This document shows, piece after piece, positions 1-5,975 of a DNA stretch of 9,057 bases. The stretch covers positions 1-9,057 of the forward strand of contig CAJMSO010000060.1 in the NCBI GenBank assembly GCA_905216075.1, in the 5' to 3' direction. Below the pieces are notes generated by a model. The model was given only the letters and a program-made list of their open reading frames with translations. It had not been told where the DNA came from and made no database searches. The translations under genes and the position numbers were made by a program. Within the stretch, counting starts at the first letter, position 1; the number at the start of each line of letters is the position of its first letter. Origin of the DNA: an uncultured bacterium. Lineage in GTDB: Bacteria; Actinomycetota; Coriobacteriia; Coriobacteriales; Coriobacteriaceae.

Positions 1-438
1 GCTCTGGGCAGCGCCGACGTTCTGAGCGACCGTACTCACCGAGCTGGCCATGGCCCTTGCCACCTCTGCCGTCTCCTCGGCATCGGTGCCCGTCACCGAA
101 AGCGTGATGACGCGCGTCGTGGTCTCTGAGGAAACGGAAATCTTGTAGTCGTCCAGATCGGCGAGGCCCAGATCCTTGGCAGCACCGCCCTTAACGCTAT
201 CGCTATCGAGCAGCGTGGCGATATCGTTGGAAAGCATCTGGCTCGCCGAAAGATCGTTGTAGCTCATCTGGCCGCTATCGTCGGTCTTGGCGAGAACGTA
301 CATGCTCGTCGTGGCGGTGTAGGTGTTGTCCATCATAGCGAAGGAGACGACGCCCATGGCGATCGCGCAGACCACCGGAAGGGCAATGACCAGCTTGAGG
401 TGCTTTTTAAGCAGCTGGAACAGTTCAAGAAGGGTCAT
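1..438 (-). CDS. Wzz/YveK-like chain-length or capsule biosynthesis protein (partial, N-terminal part)
   Basis: Reading leftward from an ATG at 438, an open frame of 146 codons runs off the window at base 1, so the C-terminus is missing. The start is preceded by GAAAGG about eight bases upstream; another ATG at 454 is in a different frame. The protein opens with a short cytoplasmic stretch (MTLLELFQLLKKHLK), then one membrane helix at about residues 16-36, then an extracytoplasmic domain starting YTATTSMYVLAKTDD. This is the usual pattern of the Wzz/YveK family, which sets polysaccharide chain length and, in Gram-positives, serves as the membrane partner of a separate tyrosine kinase. The stretch DAEETAEVARAMASSV (about 119-134) fits the family's end-of-domain helix. 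A capsule or exopolysaccharide cluster probably continues to the left (inference). It is codirectional with phoR, 178 bp downstream of it. Confidence 0.8.
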   Translation of the reverse strand, partial: MTLLELFQLLKKHLKLVIALPVVCAIAMGVVSFAMMDNTYTATTSMYVLAKTDDSGQMSYNDLSASQMLSNDIATLLDSDSVKGGAAKDLGLADLDDYKISVSSETTTRVITLSVTGTDAEETAEVARAMASSVSTVAQNVGAAQS

Positions 439-540
439 GCAGCTTGCCTTTCATTTCCCTAGTTCGTATCGACAAAACTGCTCATATGATATCGCATCTT
501 TCTGCCATGTCCGAACTCTATACATAAGATACAGCGTCCG

Positions 541-567
541 CGCGTAAGTTGCACAACAACTTACGCG
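541..567 (-). other. Stem-loop between phoR and the Wzz-like gene
   Basis: An 11-bp perfect stem (CGCGTAAGTTG paired with CAACTTACGCG) closes a 5-nt loop, about 50 nt after the phoR stop codon. A smaller hairpin (GACGC/GCGTC, 576-589) lies just before it in the direction of transcription. There is no U-tract on either strand, so it is not a textbook intrinsic terminator. It may reduce read-through from phoR, act as a processing site, or form part of the leader of the polysaccharide gene. The structure itself is certain; its role is not. Confidence 0.45.
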
Positions 568-616
568 GCAGCGGAGACGCGGGTGCGTCGCCTAATCCTC
601 GGTTTTTGCCACACAG

Positions 617-2041
617 CTACGCGAACGGTCCCTCTTGTTGCACGGGAAACGTCACCGTAATGGTAGTCCCTACGCCCGGTTCACTCGACAGGTCAATCGT
701 GGCATGATGGTACAGAGCGGCATGCTTAACGATTGCCAGACCCAAGCCTGTTCCGCCACGTGCCTTGGAGCGGCTCTTGTCCACGCGATAGAAGCGCTCG
801 AACACCTTGCCCTGATCTTCGGGCGTAATACCGATACCCGTGTCGGCAACAGACAGGTACGGATGGCCCTCATCGTTGGTCCCGCAGCGCAGCGTGACCG
901 TGCCACCGGGCTGGTTATAGCGAATAGCGTTACTGGCCAGGTTATAAATCAGCTCGTCGATCAGGCGTGGCACACCTTCGACCACAACGGGCTTCGTCTT
1001 GCGCACGATGGTCACGTCCGACTGTCGGGCGACCTGCTCAAGGCGCTGCTCCACCGTCAAAATGGCGCGAGAGAGCTCAATGGGTTCCGTGGAACCAATA
1101 GGCACTGCCTCGCCCTCGGTCGCGCGCTCGGCCTCGTCCAGGTTAGACAACGTCAAGATGTCGTTTACCAGCGCTGCCAGGCGGCCCGCCTCGCGGTAGA
1201 TGCGGCCGCCAAAATTGCGCAGGTCATCCTCGCCCTCAACCATGCCGTTTGCAATAAGCTCGGCGTAGCCCGAAATCGCGGTAAGCGGAGTCTTGAGCTC
1301 ATGAGTGATATTGGCCGTGAACTCACGACGCATGCGGTCGTTATCGGCCAGTACCGCCATCTGGCGTTTAAGCTCCTGGCGCTGCGATTCAATGTGCTCG
1401 AGCATGGGAACCATCTCGGTGTAGGCGTGTTCATAGCTACGGCGCGGGTGGTCCAAATCGACCTCCTGCAGCGGCGCAATGATGGCGCGGGATTCGCGGC
1501 GCGCAAGGAAAAATGAGAGCACCGCGCCCGCCGCCGCAATAAGCAGCATCGGCGCCACCAGCGAAAGCAAAATCGCCGCGACGCCAGGCTGGGCCTGTGC
1601 CAAACGAACGACCTGGCCGTTATCAAGGGCGACGGCACGATATAGCATAATCTCGTCGAGCGTGGTGCTCGAGCGCTCCGCGGAGCCCGAACCGCTCTCA
1701 AGTGCCGCGGCAACCTCGGGGCGATCGCGATGGTTGGGCAACATGGAGGGCGATGCCTCGTTGTCGTAGGCAACCGAGCCGTCTTGGTTGATCAGCGTAA
1801 TGCGCAGGTCCTCACGATCGAGACTGCGTAGAAATGCGATGGGCTCCTGCTGCTCGTTTAAGGCGGCGGCGATCAGCTCGGTTTCTTGCGAGAGATTTGC
1901 GCTCGTCGCGTCTGCCAAAGTGTTTTGCACAAAGAACGCGCCCAACACCGTAAAGGCAACAATCACCGCCATGGCACAAATAAAAATCGTCGCGAACACG
2001 CGATGGGAAAGCGTGTGCTTTCCCTGGGGGGCGAAGACCAC
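617..2041 (-). CDS. phoR: PhoR-type sensor histidine kinase of the phosphate response
   Basis: A 474-residue membrane histidine kinase that should phosphorylate the PhoB-type regulator encoded just upstream. The start is GTG at 2041, with GAGGAG six bases before it inside the end of phoB; only 3 bp separate the genes, so the two are probably translationally coupled. Membrane helices lie at about 17-39 and 154-179 and enclose an extracytoplasmic domain of about 110 residues. A short linker without a recognisable HAMP or PAS domain leads to HisKA, with phosphoacceptor His247 in FTANITHELKTPL. The ATPase domain has an N-box (NLASNAIRYN, 367-376), G1 (DTGIGI, 400-405), F-box (FERFYRVD, 414-421) and G2 (GGTGLGLAIVK, 429-439), all intact, so it should be active. 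The phosphate role rests on linkage to pstB and phoB and on PhoR-like HisKA sequence, not on a known ligand-binding motif. Confidence 0.9.
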   Translation of the reverse strand: MVFAPQGKHTLSHRVFATIFICAMAVIVAFTVLGAFFVQNTLADATSANLSQETELIAAALNEQQEPIAFLRSLDREDLRITLINQDGSVAYDNEASPSMLPNHRDRPEVAAALESGSGSAERSSTTLDEIMLYRAVALDNGQVVRLAQAQPGVAAILLSLVAPMLLIAAAGAVLSFFLARRESRAIIAPLQEVDLDHPRRSYEHAYTEMVPMLEHIESQRQELKRQMAVLADNDRMRREFTANITHELKTPLTAISGYAELIANGMVEGEDDLRNFGGRIYREAGRLAALVNDILTLSNLDEAERATEGEAVPIGSTEPIELSRAILTVEQRLEQVARQSDVTIVRKTKPVVVEGVPRLIDELIYNLASNAIRYNQPGGTVTLRCGTNDEGHPYLSVADTGIGITPEDQGKVFERFYRVDKSRSKARGGTGLGLAIVKHAALYHHATIDLSSEPGVGTTITVTFPVQQEGPFA

Positions 2042-2044
2042 GGG

Positions 2045-2773
2045 CTACTCCTCCGATGCGGCAGCTACGGGATCTGCGTCTTCGCTTCCGTCGCCGGCAG
2101 AAGGCTCGGCCAGGCGATAGCCCACGCCGCGCACCGTCTCGATGGCGCTGGCACGCTCGCCGAGCTTTTGGCGAAGCGTCTGCACGTGAACGTCGACGGT
2201 ACGCGAGCCGCCGTCGAAGTCCCAGCCCCACACGCTCTGCAGCAGCGACTCACGGGTAAAGACCACGCCGGGCTTGCGCATAAGATATTCGAGCAAATCG
2301 AACTCGCGCAAGGTTAGTTTGAGTGGCTCGCCGGCAACGGTCACCTCGCGATGGCTGGGCGAAAGCACGATATCGCCCACGCTGAGCACATCGCTCGCCT
2401 GTTTGACCATACCGCCGCGGCGCAGCAGCGCACGGCAACGGCTGGCAAGCTCCATGAGCGAAAACGGCTTGGTCAGATAATCGTCGGCACCGCCATCGAG
2501 CGCCATTACCTTATCGAGCTCGGTATCCTTGGCAGTGAGCATCATGATGGGCACCGTCGCCGTCAGGCGATCGGCGCGCAGGCGACGCATAATTGCCAAA
2601 CCGTCGGTATCGGGCAGCATGATGTCAAGCAGGACGGCATCGGGCACCCGTCGCGCCACGGCGGCCTTAAACTCGCCATCGCACGAAAAGCCTTCGGCCT
2701 CGATTCCCTGCTTGCGCAGTGCATAGACCGTCAAATCCCTGATGTTGTCATCGTCCTCGACGTAATAGATCAT
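2045..2773 (-). CDS. phoB: PhoB/PhoP-type OmpR-family response regulator
   Basis: A 242-residue regulator with an N-terminal receiver domain (about 1-118) and a C-terminal winged-helix DNA-binding domain (about 130-222). The receiver has the acidic pair Asp7/Asp8, phosphoacceptor Asp50 (LLDIMLPDTDG), Thr80 and Lys102 (KPF). The wing region (RTVDVHVQTLRQKLG, VRGVGYRL) is typical of the PhoB/OmpR family. I chose ATG at 2773, which has AAAGGGG seven bases upstream; an in-frame ATG at 2797 lacks such a site and would add eight residues before the receiver fold. The tail after residue 222 is acidic and Ala-rich (EDADPVAAASEE) and probably disordered. It sits between pstB (64 bp upstream) and phoR (3 bp downstream), which supports a phosphate-starvation role. 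Direct targets could include the pstB promoter. Confidence 0.9.
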   Translation of the reverse strand: MIYYVEDDDNIRDLTVYALRKQGIEAEGFSCDGEFKAAVARRVPDAVLLDIMLPDTDGLAIMRRLRADRLTATVPIMMLTAKDTELDKVMALDGGADDYLTKPFSLMELASRCRALLRRGGMVKQASDVLSVGDIVLSPSHREVTVAGEPLKLTLREFDLLEYLMRKPGVVFTRESLLQSVWGWDFDGGSRTVDVHVQTLRQKLGERASAIETVRGVGYRLAEPSAGDGSEDADPVAAASEE

Positions 2774-2813
2774 GTTGAACCCCTTTGCGGCCGGCATGAC
2801 CGCATCTTAACCC

Positions 2814-2827
2814 TAAAGGTACCTTTA
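2814..2827. promoter_or_regulatory. 14-bp perfect palindrome in the pstB-phoB gap
   Basis: TAAAGGTACCTTTA is a perfect 14-bp inverted repeat, 10 bp beyond the pstB stop codon and 40 bp before the phoB start. A dimeric regulator could bind it, or it could be a weak RNA hairpin between the two cistrons. Without a spacer or a T-run it is not a terminator. Function is unknown. Confidence 0.3.
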
Positions 2828-2837
2828 CTAGATGGTA

Positions 2838-3713
2838 TCAGCCAAAACGTCCCGTCAAATAATCCGCCGTGCGCGGGTCGGTGGGATTTTTGAAGAGCTG
2901 AGCGGTGGGCGCGTGCTCCACCAACTCACCCAGCAAGAAAAACGCGACCGAGTCGGAGATACGCGCCGCCTGCTGCATATTGTGCGTAACGACCACGAGC
3001 GTGCAGGTCTCTTTGAGCTCGCAGGCCAGCTGCTCAACCACCAACGTCGACACGGGATCGAGAGCGCTCGCGGGCTCGTCCATCAGCAGAATATCGGGTT
3101 GCACGGCAAGCGCGCGGGCGATGCACAGACGCTGCTGCTGCCCGCCCGAAAGGCCCAGCCCCGACTCCTTGAGCTTGTCCTTGACCTCATCCCATAGCGC
3201 AGCGCGACGAAGAGAGTCCTCGACCAGCTCATCCAGAACGACACGATCGCGCACGCCCATGCCGCGCGGACCATACGCGACGTTGTCGTAGATGCTCATG
3301 GGAAACGGGTTGGGGCGCTGGAACACCATGCCCACGCGCTGGCGAAGGCGGCAGATGTCGTAGTCGCCCAGGATATCCTGGCCGTCGAGCGCGATCTTGC
3401 CCTCGATGCGGCAGTCCTTGATGCCGTCGTTCATGCGGTTAAAGCAACGCAGCAACGTCGACTTGCCGCAGCCCGAAGGACCGATAAACGAGGTGATCTG
3501 CTTGTCGCGAATCTTGATGGATACGTCCTTGAGCGCGTGATGGTCGCCATAGAACAGGTCGAGGCCCTCGACGTCGATGCGCGTCGACGAGGCGGCAAGA
3601 TCCTGCGCCGTGGGACGAGTCGCGTCCCCGACTTCGCGCTCGTGCGCAGCCTCGGCTTGCGCCTCCATTAGCTCCTCGAGCTCCGTGGGCTCCATGGCCG
3701 CAGCAGCCGTCAT
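2838..3713 (-). CDS. pstB: Phosphate ABC transporter ATP-binding protein PstB
   Basis: The cytoplasmic ATPase of the high-affinity phosphate importer PstSCAB; it hydrolyses ATP to drive phosphate uptake through PstA/PstC. The 291-residue product has Walker A (GPSGCGKST, 78-86), a Q-loop (Gln132 in VFQRPNPFPMSIYDNVAYG, a PstB hallmark), the ABC signature LSGGQ (188-192), Walker B (ILLMDEP, 208-214) and the H-loop His244. I chose ATG at 3713, with GGAGG eight bases upstream; the in-frame GTG at 3728 overlaps that site. The ATPase fold begins at about residue 45, so there is an extra N-terminal Glu/Ala-rich stretch of about 44 residues that ordinary PstB (about 250-260 residues) lacks. pstS, pstC, pstA and phoU are absent here; the gene instead leads into phoB-phoR, 64 bp away. 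A possible Pho box lies 66-94 bp upstream. Confidence 0.95.
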   Translation of the reverse strand: MTAAAAMEPTELEELMEAQAEAAHEREVGDATRPTAQDLAASSTRIDVEGLDLFYGDHHALKDVSIKIRDKQITSFIGPSGCGKSTLLRCFNRMNDGIKDCRIEGKIALDGQDILGDYDICRLRQRVGMVFQRPNPFPMSIYDNVAYGPRGMGVRDRVVLDELVEDSLRRAALWDEVKDKLKESGLGLSGGQQQRLCIARALAVQPDILLMDEPASALDPVSTLVVEQLACELKETCTLVVVTHNMQQAARISDSVAFFLLGELVEHAPTAQLFKNPTDPRTADYLTGRFG

Positions 3714-3778
3714 ACCGCATACCTCCACATCGATATCAATTCAGCAGTATCGATAGTAGAAACCGCGGCTCATATGCA

Positions 3779-3807
3779 CGTGAGCGCATTGTCAGGTGTT
3801 TGTAAAG
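3779..3807 (-). promoter_or_regulatory. Candidate Pho box upstream of pstB
   Basis: On the minus strand three hexamers follow at exact 11-bp steps: TTTACA (3806-3801), CTGACA (3795-3790) and the weaker CTCACG (3784-3779). Tandem 11-bp-spaced repeats ending in ACA match the known form of PhoB (CTGTCA) and PhoP (TTAACA-like) binding sites. The site begins 10 bp after the stop codon of the upstream kinase and ends 65 bp before pstB. No strong -10/-35 pair is obvious in the gap; TACTAT (3757-3752) is a weak -10 candidate. The assignment is inferred from spacing and gene context. Confidence 0.45.
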
Positions 3808-3816
3808 GCGCCTACG

Positions 3817-5055
3817 CTACGCGGCGGGCAGGTCGATGGTAAAGATGGTATGCTCGGGCGTCGATTCGCACGCGATGGTACCGCCATGCGCCCCAACAAT
3901 CTCCTTGGCGATGGCAAGCCCCAGCCCAGCACCGCCGCGATTGGTCGCACGCGCTGCATCCAGGCGATAGAACTTCTCAAAAATCACCTTGAGCTTTGGC
4001 TCAGGGATCGGATCGCCCTGGTTCACAAATCGTACGCGTACGCCACCGTCGCCCAAACGCCTGGCCTCGATCGTGATCGTCGAGTCTTCATAGCTATAGG
4101 CAACGGCGTTTTTCATGATGTTGTTGAATACGCGAGCCATCTTGTCGCCGTCCACGAGCACCGTCAGGTCCTCGCAGATATCAACCTGGGCTTCCTTGCG
4201 CTGTTCGTTGAGAATGGGATAGAACTCGTCGGCCACCTGCGCCAGTAATAGCCCCAAATCGACGTAGGCGCGGGTGAGCACAATATCGTGGAAATCGAAA
4301 CGCGTGATGTCGAAAAACTCCTCGATGAGCGCGTCGAGCCGATGGGCCTTGTCGAGTGCCACGCCCGTAAAGCGTGCACGCTGCTCAAGCGGCAAATCGG
4401 GAGCCTCCTGCAGGAGCGAAAGATAGCCCACCACGCTGGCGAGCGGCGTACGCAGGTCGTGCGCTAGGTACGTAACCAGGTCATCTTTGCGATGCGATTC
4501 GTCGCGCAAGGCCTGTTGCACCTTACGCTCGCAATCGCGCGCCCGGTTGAGCGCACCCTCGACCTCGAGAAAATCGCCGTCGATGGTATCCCACGTGTCG
4601 GGGTTATCGATCAGACGGTCCTGAATACGGGCGGCGATCACGCGGTCGGCACGCTGCTCGCCTTGCTCATAACCCTGGTAATACAGGGCACGCCCGCAAA
4701 AGAACAGGACACACACGGCGAGTGCCAGCACAAAGCCGAGCATGTTGAACACAAAGGCGGCATTAAAGAACACGGGCCCGCCAATACCGCCAAGCGCCAT
4801 GGCCCCGATCGCCAGCGTAATTGTCCACGCGGCACCGCCGATTACCACGCAGCGGCGAACGATTTCGAATCGATCGATCAGCAAGAAGCCAATGAGCAGA
4901 ACTGCCAGGATGCCAACGATATTGTCAATGCCAATGAGTAGCAGACTCAACAAAAAGAGCAGCACCGTCGCAAGCGCGCGGTTGTCGACGACCGCCCTTA
5001 TGTATTCAAAGAGTCGATCGGGCACCTCGAATACCCGCCTATCGTCTTTTGTCAT
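3817..5055 (-). CDS. VanS-like membrane sensor histidine kinase
   Basis: A 412-residue histidine kinase, partner of the regulator ending 25 bp upstream. I chose ATG at 5055, with GGGGA about eight bases upstream; a GTG at 5061 adds two residues but crowds that site. The N-terminus is strongly hydrophobic, with about four membrane helices between residues 29 and 121 and almost no extracytoplasmic loop, so it probably senses a signal in or at the membrane. A linker of about 70 residues (about 126-194) precedes HisKA with His199 (YLAHDLRTPLASVVGYLSLL). The ATPase domain has an N-box (NNIMKNAVAYS, 311-321), an F-box (FEKFYRLD) and G2 (GGAGLGLAIAKEIV). The G1 box reads VNQGDPIP, with Asn where most kinases have Asp; VanS-group kinases commonly show a similar NxGxxIP form, so this need not mean loss of activity. 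The ligand cannot be told from sequence. Confidence 0.88.
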   Translation of the reverse strand: MTKDDRRVFEVPDRLFEYIRAVVDNRALATVLLFLLSLLLIGIDNIVGILAVLLIGFLLIDRFEIVRRCVVIGGAAWTITLAIGAMALGGIGGPVFFNAAFVFNMLGFVLALAVCVLFFCGRALYYQGYEQGEQRADRVIAARIQDRLIDNPDTWDTIDGDFLEVEGALNRARDCERKVQQALRDESHRKDDLVTYLAHDLRTPLASVVGYLSLLQEAPDLPLEQRARFTGVALDKAHRLDALIEEFFDITRFDFHDIVLTRAYVDLGLLLAQVADEFYPILNEQRKEAQVDICEDLTVLVDGDKMARVFNNIMKNAVAYSYEDSTITIEARRLGDGGVRVRFVNQGDPIPEPKLKVIFEKFYRLDAARATNRGGAGLGLAIAKEIVGAHGGTIACESTPEHTIFTIDLPAA

Positions 5056-5080
5056 ATCCACTTCCCCACCATCAAAGGCG

Positions 5081-5776
5081 TTATTCGATTATGTAGCCAA
5101 CGCCCCAGACGTTTTTGATAAAGCGCGGCTTTTGAGCATCGTCGCCGATCTTTTCGCGCAGATGGCGGATGTGCACCATCACCGTATTGTTGGAGCCGGG
5201 CATAAAGTCCTCGTTCCACACCGCGCGGAACAGGTCCCCCACGGCCACCACGCTGCCACGATGCTCGACCAGATACAGCAAGATGGAATACTCGATGGGC
5301 GTGAGGCGCACCGGTGCACCGTCCACAGCCACGGAGCGAGCATCGCGATTGATCTCGAGGCCATCGAGTTGGATGGTCGGCGACTCCACCGCCTGTGCGC
5401 GGCTGCCGTAGCTGGTATAGCGACGGAGCTGAGCATGAACGCGCGCTATGAGCTCCAACGGACGGAACGGTTTGACCACGTAATCGTCGGCGCCCAACGA
5501 GAGGCCCTCGATCTTGTCCTGTTGGGCATCGCGCGCCGTCAGCATAATGACGGGATAGGTATGGCTAGCGCGGATGGTGCGCAGCAGCTCAAAGCCGTCG
5601 ATATCGGGCAGCATGACGTCCAGCAGCGCCAGATCGAACTCCTGCTCCAAAATCGCCTTGGCAGCATCTGCGCCGCTATAGGCAATCTGCACATCAAAGC
5701 CCTCTTTTGTAAGGTAGATACCGACCAGGTCGGCGATGGCCTTCTCATCATCAACTACCAAAATGCGCTCGTTCAT
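5081..5776 (-). CDS. VanR-like OmpR-family response regulator
   Basis: A 231-residue regulator with receiver (about 1-118) and winged-helix (about 133-231) domains. It has Asp9/Asp10 (VVDDE), phosphoacceptor Asp53 (LLDVMLPDIDG), Thr80 and Lys102 (VVKPFRPLE). The DNA-binding domain contains FMPGSNNTVMVHIRHLREKIG and ends in VWGVGYIIE, as in VanR and related regulators. ATG at 5776 has AGGAG five bases upstream. It is the first gene of a two-gene unit with the kinase that follows. The divergent neighbour is a secreted D-Ala-D-Ala carboxypeptidase, and a TTAAG direct repeat lies between them, so control of itself and of that enzyme is likely (inference). There is no vanH, vanA or vanX in the window, so it is not called a glycopeptide-resistance regulator. 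Confidence 0.9.
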   Translation of the reverse strand: MNERILVVDDEKAIADLVGIYLTKEGFDVQIAYSGADAAKAILEQEFDLALLDVMLPDIDGFELLRTIRASHTYPVIMLTARDAQQDKIEGLSLGADDYVVKPFRPLELIARVHAQLRRYTSYGSRAQAVESPTIQLDGLEINRDARSVAVDGAPVRLTPIEYSILLYLVEHRGSVVAVGDLFRAVWNEDFMPGSNNTVMVHIRHLREKIGDDAQKPRFIKNVWGVGYIIE

Positions 5777-5796
5777 GCGTGCTCCTCTCGCGCTCC

Positions 5797-5802
5797 ATTA
5801 TG
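5797..5802 (-). promoter_or_regulatory. Candidate -10 element for the VanR-like regulator
   Basis: On the minus strand CATAAT matches the sigma-A -10 consensus at five of six positions. It would give a transcript start near 5790 and a leader of about 14 nt that still contains the AGGAG ribosome site. No good -35 hexamer sits 16-18 bp upstream, as expected for a promoter that needs an activator. Confidence 0.4.
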
Positions 5803-5841
5803 CCCGAGGCAGCGCGCGCCACACACAACAAGCGCGGGCGA

Positions 5842-5857
5842 TTAAGTCGACCTTAAG
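5842..5857. promoter_or_regulatory. TTAAG direct repeat, likely OmpR-family operator
   Basis: On the plus strand TTAAG occurs at 5842-5846 and again at 5853-5857, exactly 11 bp apart, around a GTCGAC core. OmpR/PhoB-type regulators bind head-to-tail to such repeats. The site lies between the divergent regulator and carboxypeptidase genes, about 40 bp upstream of the candidate regulator -10 and about 75 bp upstream of the candidate carboxypeptidase -10. The most likely ligand is the VanR-like regulator next to it (inference). Confidence 0.45.
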
Positions 5858-5930
5858 CACCTATGTGTCCGTTCGGGCGCAGACATGGGCCGCGCACGCC
5901 CGCGCACTGATTGTCCGCGCCGGTAAACGA

Positions 5931-5936
5931 TATACT
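5931..5936 (+). promoter_or_regulatory. Candidate -10 element for the carboxypeptidase gene
   Basis: TATACT matches the sigma-A -10 consensus at five of six positions and lies 39 bp before the chosen GTG start, giving a leader of about 33 nt. The -35 region is weak (CTGATT, 5907-5912, 18 bp spacing). The position argues against the longer in-frame starts upstream, which would not be on this transcript. Confidence 0.45.
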
Positions 5937-5975
5937 TTGAACTCTAAAGAGACCATCCCGTCGAAAGCGAAATCT

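Noticed and set aside
635..1516. Long plus-strand open frame (293 codons) opposite phoR
   Set aside because: It is antisense to well-supported kinase motifs, has no recognisable domain, and such long frames are expected opposite GC-rich genes.
4742..5845. Long plus-strand open frame (367 codons) opposite the VanRS-like genes
   Set aside because: It spans two well-supported genes and their gap on the other strand, and its translation shows no family resemblance.
5736..5975. N-terminal extension of the carboxypeptidase from the upstream in-frame ATG
   Set aside because: It would overlap the 5' end of the divergent regulator gene, lies upstream of the candidate promoter, and would bury the clear signal peptide 80 residues inside the protein.
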